DNA of 21,485 bases from a virus. Where the stretch lies: the IMG/VR virus record IMGVR_UViG_3300042987_001471, positions 1-21,485 of that record; one strand, given 5' to 3'. Below the pieces are notes generated by a model. The model did no database searches. It saw only the letters and a program-made list of their open reading frames with translations, and was not told the origin of the DNA. This document shows, piece by piece, positions 1-5,835 of this stretch. Every line of letters starts with the position of its first letter. The first letter of the stretch is position 1. The translations under genes and the position numbers were made by a program.

Positions 1-164
1 CGCCACGTATCGGCAGACCAGTCGCGCATCACGGCGCCGCAGATCACGTCGCCCAGCATGAGCCAGTGGTCGCGGCCATAGTTGCGCGTCTTCCAGTGCG
101 TCAGGGACGCGGGATCGGCCGTCGGGTCAATGCGCAGTTCAGCGGGTGGGTTGTCCAGCGGCAC
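1..164 (-). CDS. Partial unknown phage early-left protein
   Basis: This minus-strand gene starts at a GTG (complement of 162-164) and runs off the left edge after 54 codons. The start is chosen because a strong Shine-Dalgarno sequence, GAGGAGG, lies five bases upstream on the minus strand (about 170-176), and because a promoter with a repressor operator lies directly upstream at 196-224. The visible part begins MPLDNPPAELRIDP and is rich in Trp and Asp; I see no signal peptide, membrane segment or domain I recognise. By position it is the first gene of the leftward operon under the phage repressor, the place where temperate phages keep recombination, excision or superinfection genes. No function is assigned. 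Confidence 0.6.
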   Translation of the reverse strand, partial: MPLDNPPAELRIDPTADPASLTHWKTRNYGRDHWLMLGDVICGAVMRDWSADTW

Positions 165-195
165 AGTGGCCTCCTCGCGGTTGCGATGGGAGGGA

Positions 196-224
196 CGTTA
201 AGCCGAACTGAACATCCGACGCAA
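196..224 (-). promoter_or_regulatory. Leftward early promoter (PL-like)
   Basis: Read on the minus strand, a -35 box TTGCGT (complement of 219-224) and a -10 box TTAACG (complement of 196-201) are separated by exactly 17 bases. The predicted start point, near 189, gives a leader of about 25 bases before the GTG at 164, with the strong ribosome site inside it. The spacer and -10 are covered by an operator copy at 197-213. The same -10 hexamer sits at the same place in the operator at the rightward promoter. The boxes match the sigma-70 consensus only partly, so the call rests mainly on this shared arrangement. Confidence 0.55.
197..213 (-). promoter_or_regulatory. Repressor/Cro operator OL
   Basis: The 17-bp sequence GTTAAGCCGAACTGAAC is an imperfect dyad (GTTMAGY, three bases, RCTKAAC). 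Its reverse complement matches the sequence at 664-680 in all but two central bases, and the two are placed identically on their promoters. Binding by the repressor at 257-604 and by the Cro-like protein is inferred. Confidence 0.7.
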
Positions 225-231
225 GCGAAAA

Positions 232-259
232 TGATCAGGTAAACTGAATTTTCTGATCA
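232..259 (-). terminator. Possible terminator of the repressor transcript
   Basis: TGATCAG (232-238) and CTGATCA (253-259) form a perfect 7-bp inverted repeat with a 14-base loop. Read on the minus strand, the right arm overlaps the repressor stop codon and the stem is followed by ATTTTCG, a short T tract. The stem is short and AT-rich, so termination would be weak. The same stretch also holds a degraded operator (233-249), so it could instead be a regulatory site. Confidence 0.4.
233..249 (-). promoter_or_regulatory. Possible weak third operator
   Basis: GATCAGGTAAACTGAAT agrees with GTTMAGYNNNRCTKAAC at 11 of 14 specified positions, with a near-perfect right half-site ACTGAA. It lies upstream of the leftward promoter and at the end of the repressor gene. 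It may be a low-affinity site for cooperative binding, or chance. Confidence 0.3.
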
Positions 260-604
260 GGCCGCTTGGGGTGAGTCGTCGTCGTCCGACGCGGGCGCGT
301 CAGTCGCCGCTAATATGAGGCGCAGCACCATCCCGCGCTGGCTCGCCGGCACCCGATGCCAATGCCGGATCAGCGCGCGCAATTCTGCATCATGATCAAT
401 CGGTTGAGCGTGAACGCCTAGAAGGGCGGCGGGATCACTGCGGGTTTGCGCCGCAATCGCCAGCAAATGCCCGTGCTTGGGCCGCGTGTCGCCCGCCTCC
501 CACTGCGCGACTGCGCTGGGGCTCACATTTAGAGCGCGGGCAAGCTGTCTCTGCGTCAACCCGGCGGCGGTTCGCACCGCTCTAATTCTGTCGTGCAATT
601 CCAT
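257..604 (-). CDS. Short HTH phage repressor (CI/C2 position)
   Basis: A 115-residue protein with an N-terminal HTH_3/XRE domain (about residues 5-58); the helix-turn-helix runs through LTQRQLARALNVSPSAVAQW, a classic lambda-repressor-family pattern. The C-terminus is charged and ends in an acidic DDDD run. An upstream in-frame ATG at 703 was rejected because it would place the coding region through the operator at 664-680 and across the Cro start; ATG at 602-604 gives the normal family start MELHDRIRAVR. It is divergent from the Cro-like gene and flanked by operators, so it is most likely the lysogeny repressor. It lacks the C-terminal S24 peptidase domain of lambda CI, so RecA-stimulated self-cleavage is not expected. 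No strong Shine-Dalgarno is visible before 604. Confidence 0.8.
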   Translation of the reverse strand: MELHDRIRAVRTAAGLTQRQLARALNVSPSAVAQWEAGDTRPKHGHLLAIAAQTRSDPAALLGVHAQPIDHDAELRALIRHWHRVPASQRGMVLRLILAATDAPASDDDDSPQAA

Positions 605-627
605 GGGATCAGTGTGCCTCTGGGGGA

Positions 628-644
628 GGCTAGCGACACTGAGC
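628..644. promoter_or_regulatory. Possible weak operator upstream of the repressor
   Basis: GGCTAGCGACACTGAGC matches the operator consensus at 10 of 14 specified positions, with a good right half (ACTGAGC). Its centre is 36 bases from the centre of the strong operator at 664-680. It lies between the divergent promoters and the repressor ATG, where a second, weaker site for autoregulation would be expected. Evidence is sequence similarity only. Confidence 0.3.
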
Positions 645-653
645 AAATAGGGC

Positions 654-681
654 TTGAACCCCTGTTCAGTTTTGCTTAACG
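654..681 (+). promoter_or_regulatory. Rightward early promoter (PR-like)
   Basis: A -35 box TTGAAC (654-659) and a -10 box TTAACG (676-681) are separated by 16 bases. The predicted start point (about 687-690) coincides with the ATG of the Cro-like gene at 690, implying a leaderless mRNA. The operator at 664-680 covers the spacer and -10, so a bound repressor would exclude RNA polymerase. Confidence 0.55.
664..680 (+). promoter_or_regulatory. Repressor/Cro operator OR
   Basis: GTTCAGTTTTGCTTAAC is a 17-bp imperfect dyad, the reverse-complement counterpart of the copy at 197-213. It lies in the repressor-Cro divergent region and overlaps the -10 of the rightward promoter. The recurrence of a 17-bp dyad at just these two promoters is the main evidence. 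Confidence 0.75.
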
Positions 682-689
682 TCGTCGGC

Positions 690-902
690 ATGACCAATCT
701 CACTGGTATGGCCCTCCTGCGCTCTCAGCGCGGCCTCCTGGCAAAAGTGGCGGACGGCTTGGGCATCACGCGCGGCGCGGTCGCCATGTGGCCGCGCATC
801 CCCGCCGAGCGAGTCCGCCGCGTTTCCGAAATCACAGGCATTCCTCGCCATGAACTGCGGCCCGACCTCTGGGACGCGCCAGCACGGGGCGACGCCGCGT
901 GA
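690..902 (+). CDS. Cro-like YdaS-family HTH regulator
   Basis: A 70-residue protein. An N-terminal LLAKVADGLGITRGAVAMW helix-turn-helix (about residues 16-34) is followed by IPAERVRRVSEITGIPRHEL (about 38-57), the signature of the YdaS/Cro-like family, in which the tail ends in HELRPD. It faces the repressor and is the first gene of the rightward operon, the position of cro. ATG 690 is preferred over the TTG at 654: the TTG would put the start inside the -35 box. No Shine-Dalgarno precedes 690, but the promoter predicts transcription starting at about the ATG itself, so translation is probably leaderless. It likely competes with the repressor for the same operators. Confidence 0.75.
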   Translation: MTNLTGMALLRSQRGLLAKVADGLGITRGAVAMWPRIPAERVRRVSEITGIPRHELRPDLWDAPARGDAA

Positions 903-1169
903 TCGCCTATCCCCATCCCCTTCGGGGGCTGTCCCGCGACGGACGCCAATCGTCGCCAGCGCGTTCCCATGCATTCGCGCGCTGCACCAGCCCAGACCGT
1001 CAACCGCGTGCGAATCGTGGCGGTCGGGCTGGCCGAATTTGCCGAGGCGGGGCCTCTCTCCCCTCTGCTCTCCCTGCCGGCCGGGGGCCTCGGTGATGGC
1101 CGGCACTTATAACAGGGCAACCGTGATGTGCGTGTGCGTGTCTTCATGCTTTGAAGATGGACCGCTCTG
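903..1169. other. Non-coding, hairpin-rich early leader/terminator region
   Basis: No convincing gene: the plus- and minus-strand ORFs here are GC-driven shadows rich in Arg, Pro and Ser. What is visible: a CCCC-TTCG-GGGG hairpin with a UUCG tetraloop at 917-928 just after the Cro stop; GAGGC-GGG-GCCTC at 1044-1056; CCGAGGC (1042-1048), which can alternatively pair with GCCTCGG (1087-1093); and TGCCGGCC (1075-1082) pairing with GGCCGGCA (1098-1105). None is followed by a T tract, so they are not classical intrinsic terminators. A TATAAC box at 1108-1113 could be a -10 for the next gene, but no -35 is evident. Attenuation or antitermination is possible but unproven. Confidence 0.5.
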
Positions 1170-1538
1170 ATGCCCAGCGCCACAGTCGCAAACCCGGATG
1201 TTGCCGGTGATATGCTTCACAATCACGTTCGGCGCGTCATTTCGCGGCTGCCGGTGCGCAACCGGGTGAAGTGGTTGGCGCGACTGGCCGGCGTCTCGTC
1301 ACGCACGGCGGAGGATTGGCTGTATCGCAATCGCCGGCCGAGTGCTGGCGCCGCGCTCGTGATCCTGTCGTCTGATCCTGCCGCACTGGCTGCCTTCCAA
1401 GCTGACATGACCGTTTTCGCCCAAAGCCGCCAAGCGGCCGATCGAGCGCGCAAGAGGTTGCATGATCTGGAAACAAGTTCTCGCGACCTTGGAGTGGCAC
1501 ATGGGGCTGATGCTGAGCCGCAGTGTGATCCGGGCTGA
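1170..1538 (+). CDS. HTH-containing early protein of unknown function
   Basis: A 122-residue protein. Residues about 33-55 (VKWLARLAGVSSRTAEDWLY) look like a helix-turn-helix that tolerates the conserved Gly-Val-Ser turn, followed by a helical stretch with many Ala, Gln and Arg. The last 20 or so residues are low-complexity. The start ATG at 1170 has only a weak purine stretch upstream; no better in-frame start exists before the HTH. It resembles small DNA-binding proteins of early phage operons, but I cannot name a family. It could be a second regulator such as a CII-like activator, although nothing specific in the sequence shows that. Confidence 0.6.
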   Translation: MPSATVANPDVAGDMLHNHVRRVISRLPVRNRVKWLARLAGVSSRTAEDWLYRNRRPSAGAALVILSSDPAALAAFQADMTVFAQSRQAADRARKRLHDLETSSRDLGVAHGADAEPQCDPG

Positions 1539-1608
1539 GGCGTGGTCTGACAGGTTGATCACGCGAGCGGCTGCTCGTGGGGTTCGGCCTTGGTTTCGGA
1601 GTTGGTGA
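1462..1608 (+). CDS. Possible 48-residue small basic protein
   Basis: This short ORF begins MIWKQVLATLEWHM and ends RGVRPWFRSW; it is rich in Trp and Arg and mildly hydrophobic at its start. An AAGAGG ribosome-binding motif lies about five bases upstream of the ATG at 1462. The ORF overlaps the end of the preceding gene in another frame, and its TGA (1606-1608) is immediately followed by the ATG of the GcrA-like gene at 1609, as expected for a coupled gene filling an otherwise empty 70-base gap. It is short and unrecognised, so it may be a chance ORF or serve only to couple translation. Confidence 0.35.
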   Translation: MIWKQVLATLEWHMGLMLSRSVIRAEAWSDRLITRAAARGVRPWFRSW

Positions 1609-2598
1609 ATGGCACACGTTGATTGGACGCCAGAGCTTGTCGAGAAACTCCGCGAATTGTGGCTAGCCGGCGTGTCCCCCATCGAGATGTCCCGCCAACT
1701 GGGCGTGTCAAAAGACGCGCTGATCGGCAAGGCGCATCGGATTGACCTTCCCATGCGGCCGAACGCGATCATTCGCGCATCGCCACAGGCCAAAGCACGC
1801 AACGCTGAGATTCTCAAACTGCTCGCGCGCGGCTTGTGCCAGAAAGACGTGGCCGACGTCCTGCGCATCTCAAAGGGCGTCGTGCACAACGTCCGCAAGC
1901 GCGCGCTGGCAGGCGGGTGGGACCCGGACGAGCATCGGGAGCCGCAGGAATCCACGCTGCCGCCGCTTGCGAGCCTTGAGCCGGTGCAACCCGCGCCACC
2001 GATCCGGGCGGCTGTTCACAATATTTCACGGGCCAAGCTGCGCAAGTTCAAGGCGTCCATACAGCTGCGCACACTCGAATGCTGGCCACGCGATCGGCTG
2101 CAGATGATGTGGGAGTTGCACTCACGCGGCACGATGCCGGTTGTCATGGCGAAACTGCTGACCAAGCAATTCCCCGACCTGCCGGCGCTTACCGGATACG
2201 AGATCAGCTATTTCATCAACCTGCGCAAAATCCCGCGCGGGACGCCGGTTCCTGATCCCATGGTGCGGCCGGATTGCTGGCTGTATCGCGATCTGCCCGA
2301 GATTATCGACGACGACGAGCCGGCCGAGAAGCCGGCGCCGGAACGCGCGCCGTTTGAGATCAACACGCTCCCGTGGTGCGAGATTCGCGATTGGGCCAAA
2401 CGCGCGCGGCTGCGACAGACGGACGATCAGTCAGACAAGGATTTCCTGCGCGTCGTCAACGGCGAACGGCTGCGCCACGGCTTGCCTGTGTTTCGGCCGG
2501 CGCGGGAGGACAAGCGGTGGATGCCGGGGTGGAAGCATTGGGCATATATCGACAGTTGGGCATCAAAGCGCCGCGCTGGCGACGCAGAGGCGCCGTAA
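1609..2598 (+). CDS. GcrA-headed multi-HTH regulator
   Basis: A 329-residue protein. Residues 4-50 (WTPELVEKLRELWLAG, then IGKAHRIDLPMR) match the N-terminal DNA-binding domain of GcrA, the alphaproteobacterial cell-cycle regulator that acts at CcrM-methylated GANTC sites. A second HTH (about 64-100) resembles resolvase or sigma-type helices, and residues 160-212 look like another GcrA-like unit ending INLRKIPRGTPVP. A linker rich in Pro and acidic residues (225-250) leads to a basic C-terminus. The sigma-70-binding cysteine region of GcrA is not recognisable. GGAG lies seven bases before the ATG. It sits at the head of the replication genes, so it may activate or reprogram transcription; methylation dependence is not shown by the sequence. 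Confidence 0.7.
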   Translation: MAHVDWTPELVEKLRELWLAGVSPIEMSRQLGVSKDALIGKAHRIDLPMRPNAIIRASPQAKARNAEILKLLARGLCQKDVADVLRISKGVVHNVRKRALAGGWDPDEHREPQESTLPPLASLEPVQPAPPIRAAVHNISRAKLRKFKASIQLRTLECWPRDRLQMMWELHSRGTMPVVMAKLLTKQFPDLPALTGYEISYFINLRKIPRGTPVPDPMVRPDCWLYRDLPEIIDDDEPAEKPAPERAPFEINTLPWCEIRDWAKRARLRQTDDQSDKDFLRVVNGERLRHGLPVFRPAREDKRWMPGWKHWAYIDSWASKRRAGDAEAP

Positions 2599-2604
2599 CC
2601 ACAG

Positions 2605-3978
2605 ATGCAACTGCGCCCCTACCAGGAAGCCGCAATAGCCGCCATCCGGGCCGCCTACAAGGCCGGCAAACGGGCGCCGCTGCTGTGCGCTCCGACCGGG
2701 GCAGGCAAGTCAGCCATGGTCAAATACATGCTCGGCCAGACGCGCAAGCGGGTGCTCTACCTCTGCCACCGCGCCGAACTGGCCGAAATGATCCACGCCG
2801 ATTTGGCGGCGGCCGGACTGCCCCACGGCATGATCACGGCCCGCAGCAAGACAACCGACGACGGCATGAACCTGCACGTCGGCATGGTGCAGACCGTCGC
2901 GAGGCGGTTGGACAAACTGCCGGTGTTCGATTGGGTGATCTCGGACGAGGCACATCTTGCCATGTCCGACACCTGGCGCGGGATACTGCATCACTACTCG
3001 GCAGCCTGGCACCTGGGCATGTCCGCCACGCCGTGCCGCTTGGACGGGCGCGGGTTGGGCGACGTGTATGACGAGATCGTTTACGGCCCCAGCGTTCGGG
3101 AACTGACGGACGGCGGCTACCTCACTCGGTATCGCGCGTTTGCCCCTGCTGTCGCGCTGGATGGCATCAAGCGGTCCGGCGGTGACTTCCAGATGGGCGA
3201 CGCGGCCCGCGTTCTCGACACCAGCACGATCACGGGCGACGCGATCCGCGAGTATGGCCGGCGCATGCCGGGCAAGCGGGCCATCGTGTTCTGTTGCACG
3301 CGCGAACACGCCGATCATGTTGCTGGGCAGTTCCGCATGGGCGGGATTGAGGCGGTGAACGTCGACGGGTCCATGTCGGCGTCGGAACGCGCGGCTCGGA
3401 TCTGTGATTTTCGCGACGGGCGTATCCCCGTGCTGACGAATGTGGACCTGCTGACAACCGGGTTCGACCTGCCGGCGATCGAGGGCGCGATTTTCCTGCG
3501 TCCGACGCAGTCGCTCGCGCTGTATCTGCAAATGGTGGGGCGCGTGTTGCGCGTCGCACCCGGCAAGGACTGCGCGCTCCTTCTCGATCACGTCGGCAAC
3601 GTGCTGCGGCACGGGTTGCCCGACGCGGACCGAGAATGGACGCTGGACGGCAAGCCTGCGCGGGCTGCGGCGCTGGCCGTTCGGCAGTGTTCGGAGTGTT
3701 TTGCCGCGTTCCCGCCTGCGCCTGTCTGCCCTGAATGCGGGTTTCAGTTCCCCGAGGCCGAGGGTCGCAAGCCCAAGAAAGAGGTCGAAGGCGAATTAGC
3801 AGAGGTCCAGCAGACCGACGCCGAACGCTATCAGGAATGGCTGGCGACCGGGCCGTTGCGTGAGGTTATGCGCGGCCGGCGAACCGTAGACCAAATCGAG
3901 GAGGTCCGGCGCGCCCGCGGGTATCATCATCGATGGACCATGCACCAGATGCAATTCCGCGGGCCACGCGCAGCATGA
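2605..3978 (+). CDS. SF2 DEAH-box helicase with C-terminal zinc ribbon
   Basis: A 457-residue superfamily 2 helicase. In order: Q-like LRPYQ (3-7), Walker A APTGAGKS (29-36), DEAH (114-117), SAT (140-142), and motif VI QMVGRVLR (309-316). This is followed by a four-cysteine zinc ribbon (C362, C365, C375, C378) and a helical tail. The layout is that of phage DEAD/DEAH helicases related to the UvsW/RadD type, which unwind branched or duplex DNA using ATP. Only six bases separate it from the GcrA-like gene. A VRR-NUC nuclease and a DnaB helicase follow, pointing to a role in replication, recombination or fork processing. Its stop codon lies in the first copy of a 20-bp tandem duplication (3961-4000). 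Confidence 0.9.
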   Translation: MQLRPYQEAAIAAIRAAYKAGKRAPLLCAPTGAGKSAMVKYMLGQTRKRVLYLCHRAELAEMIHADLAAAGLPHGMITARSKTTDDGMNLHVGMVQTVARRLDKLPVFDWVISDEAHLAMSDTWRGILHHYSAAWHLGMSATPCRLDGRGLGDVYDEIVYGPSVRELTDGGYLTRYRAFAPAVALDGIKRSGGDFQMGDAARVLDTSTITGDAIREYGRRMPGKRAIVFCCTREHADHVAGQFRMGGIEAVNVDGSMSASERAARICDFRDGRIPVLTNVDLLTTGFDLPAIEGAIFLRPTQSLALYLQMVGRVLRVAPGKDCALLLDHVGNVLRHGLPDADREWTLDGKPARAAALAVRQCSECFAAFPPAPVCPECGFQFPEAEGRKPKKEVEGELAEVQQTDAERYQEWLATGPLREVMRGRRTVDQIEEVRRARGYHHRWTMHQMQFRGPRAA

Positions 3979-4020
3979 GCGGGCCACGCGCAGCATGAGC
4001 GGGCCAGGCGCAGCGCTAGA
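3961..4020 (+). repeat. 20-bp tandem duplication at a gene junction
   Basis: The 20 bases at 3961-3980 (GGGCCACGCGCAGCATGAGC) are repeated exactly at 3981-4000, and a third, degenerate copy follows at 4001-4020. The first copy holds the helicase stop as an ATGA overlap (ATG 3975, TGA 3976-3978), and the second copy holds the nuclease ATG at 3995. Because 20 is not a multiple of three, the ATG at 3975 now reads only seven codons before a stop. Confidence 0.95.
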
Positions 4021-4396
4021 AGCCGCGATCCGGCTTGCACTCGGCGCCGATCCCGACACGCGCATTTTTCGCAACAACGTCGGGAAGGGCTGGCAAGGCC
4101 GGCTTGAACGCCGCACGCCGTTTTCGGTCACGTTGTCCAGCCCGCGTCTGATCGGGTTTGGATTGGCCGAGGGATCGGGCGACTTCATTGCCGTCCGTCG
4201 CGTTGTCGTCACACCCGAAATGGTGGGCCAGACGATCGGCGTATTCGGGTCCATCGAGGTCAAGTCTGGCAGCGGGCGCACCGATCCGGCTCAGCGGGCT
4301 TGGCTGCGGACCATGCGCGCGTTCGGTGCGCGGGCTGGGGTTGCGCGGTCGGTGGATGACGCACGGGCTATTTTGGATGGGGAGTTGGTCGGGTGA
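3995..4396 (+). CDS. VRR-NUC family nuclease
   Basis: A 133-residue protein of the size of stand-alone phage VRR-NUC domains, a branch of the PD-(D/E)XK nucleases. Visible active-site features are E9 in the first helix, GSGD (60-63) supplying the Asp, EVK (88-90) supplying the Glu-Lys pair, and a Gln (Q100) in the following helix. Family members cut branched or flapped DNA, and stand-alone phage versions commonly sit beside an SF2 helicase, as here. The start is in the second copy of a tandem duplication; no Shine-Dalgarno is seen, so translation probably depends on coupling to the helicase, whose stop is 16 bases upstream. Its stop overlaps the GTG of the next gene. Confidence 0.85.
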   Translation: MSGPGAALEAAIRLALGADPDTRIFRNNVGKGWQGRLERRTPFSVTLSSPRLIGFGLAEGSGDFIAVRRVVVTPEMVGQTIGVFGSIEVKSGSGRTDPAQRAWLRTMRAFGARAGVARSVDDARAILDGELVG

Positions 4397-5835
4397 ACGT
4401 CGTTGCACCGTTCGGCATAACCCCGCGCCAGCCCCCCACGAACATCCAGGCGGAACAGGCGCTCCTCGGCGCGATCCTGGCCAACAACCGCGCATATGAC
4501 CGCGTCGCCGGATTCCTGGCGCCGGACCATTTCGCAGACCCGATCAACGGGCGGATTTTCGGCGCGATCCGAACCCATATCAGCGCCGGCCGCGTCGTCG
4601 ACGGCGTCACGCTCAAATCCGAGTTTGAGAACGCCGGCATATTGGATCAGGTCGGCGGCACGGCTTATCTCGCGCAACTGCTGACCGCGATGGTCGGGAT
4701 CATCAACGCGGCGGAATACGGCCGCGCGATCCACGACGCATGGAAACGCCGCGTCCTGATCGAGCTAGGCGAGCGCATCGTCAACGCGGGGTTCGGGCCT
4801 GCCGACGCTGAATCACTCGACGCCATCGCATCCGCCGCGACTGCCGACGATATCGTTGCGGCCTCCGTAGCTGCCATGGAAGGCGCGTTCGGCGTCGATC
4901 AGGACCGCAAGGCCACGACGCTCGACAGCGCCATGGACGCCGCCATACAGGCCGCAGAGCAGGCTCGCACGCGAGAAGGGCCTGCCGGGCTGGAAACGGG
5001 CTTCCCGTCGCTTGACGCGGTTCTAGGCGGCCTAGAGGACGGGACTATGAACGTCGTCGCGGGCCGGCCTGGTATGGGCAAGTCCTCGCTGGTCTGGCAG
5101 ATCGCACTACACGCTGCGCGCGCCGGGATCGGCGTTGTCGCGTTCTCGCTCGAAATGTCCGCCATGCAGCTAGGCCGTCGCGCCCTGTCCGTGGCGTCTG
5201 GCGTGCCGCTCAAGGCGCTGCGCAGCGGCGACATGACAACCCGTCACGGCGAGGCGCTGCTACAAGCCCGGCGCGAAATGGCTGGCTTGCCGCTGTCAAT
5301 CGAGGACGCGTCGGGGCTGACCGTGGCGCAGATTGATCTACGCATCAGGGCAGCGCATCGCCGGCATGGCGTCGGACTGATTGTGATCGATCACCTGCAT
5401 ATCGTGCGGCCAGACGACGCCGACGAGCGGAACGGGTCAACCTGGGCAGTCGGCAAGATTTCGCGCGGCATGAAGACCCTTGCCAAGCGCCACAACTGCC
5501 CCGTCATCGTCGCCGCGCAGCTTAACCGTGGCGTAGAGGGACGCGACGACAAGCGTCCGACGCTGGCGGATCTGAGGCAGGCCGGGGACATAGAGCAGGA
5601 CGCGGACAGCGTTTCATTCGTCTATCGCGAAGCCTACTACCTGCGCGATCCCGCCCGCCGAGAGGGCGAGTCCGAACAGAAATTCGCGGAACGCTGCGAG
5701 CAATCTGCCGAGCGTTTGCGTGAGGTCGCGGACAAGGCCGAGGTCATCATTGCGAAACTTCGCGACGGTGAACCCGGCTCTGTCAGTCTGCAATGGCGTG
5801 GCGAAACCACTAGCTTTCATGAGGTCGGACGATGA
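4393..5835 (+). CDS. dnaB: Replicative DNA helicase, DnaB type
   Basis: A 480-residue DnaB-family hexameric helicase of full length. The N-terminal DnaB domain (about 15-125, beginning NIQAEQALLGAIL) is followed by the RecA-like core: Walker A GRPGMGKS (224-231), FSLEMS (251-256), Walker B LIVIDHLH (329-336), AAQLNRG (374-380), and the DnaB signature RPTLADLRQAGDIEQDAD (388-405). It unwinds DNA ahead of the phage replication fork. The GTG start at 4393 overlaps the previous stop as GTGA and has GGGGAG upstream; an ATG would lie too far inside. A phage-encoded DnaB implies that the phage does not need to recruit the host helicase. No intein is present. Confidence 0.95.
   Translation: MNVVAPFGITPRQPPTNIQAEQALLGAILANNRAYDRVAGFLAPDHFADPINGRIFGAIRTHISAGRVVDGVTLKSEFENAGILDQVGGTAYLAQLLTAMVGIINAAEYGRAIHDAWKRRVLIELGERIVNAGFGPADAESLDAIASAATADDIVAASVAAMEGAFGVDQDRKATTLDSAMDAAIQAAEQARTREGPAGLETGFPSLDAVLGGLEDGTMNVVAGRPGMGKSSLVWQIALHAARAGIGVVAFSLEMSAMQLGRRALSVASGVPLKALRSGDMTTRHGEALLQARREMAGLPLSIEDASGLTVAQIDLRIRAAHRRHGVGLIVIDHLHIVRPDDADERNGSTWAVGKISRGMKTLAKRHNCPVIVAAQLNRGVEGRDDKRPTLADLRQAGDIEQDADSVSFVYREAYYLRDPARREGESEQKFAERCEQSAERLREVADKAEVIIAKLRDGEPGSVSLQWRGETTSFHEVGR

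Noticed and set aside
654-689. Cro start at TTG 654
   Set aside because: The codon is part of the predicted -35 box and would precede the transcription start.
605-703. N-terminal extension of the repressor to an ATG at 703
   Set aside because: It would translate through the operator and both divergent promoters; the family start is MELHD at 604.
1108-1113. TATAAC as a promoter for the 1170 gene
   Set aside because: No -35 box at the right spacing; the upstream sequence is hairpin-forming and GC-rich, so I did not list it as a promoter.
666-1183. Two overlapping minus-strand ORFs and a plus ORF (850-1170) in the gap after Cro
   Set aside because: All are Arg/Pro/Ser-rich, lack ribosome sites and overlap the Cro gene or hairpins; composition is that of non-coding GC-rich DNA.
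2710-3612. 300-residue minus-strand ORF opposite the helicase
   Set aside because: The plus strand carries all SF2 helicase motifs; the antisense reading has no motif and unlikely composition.
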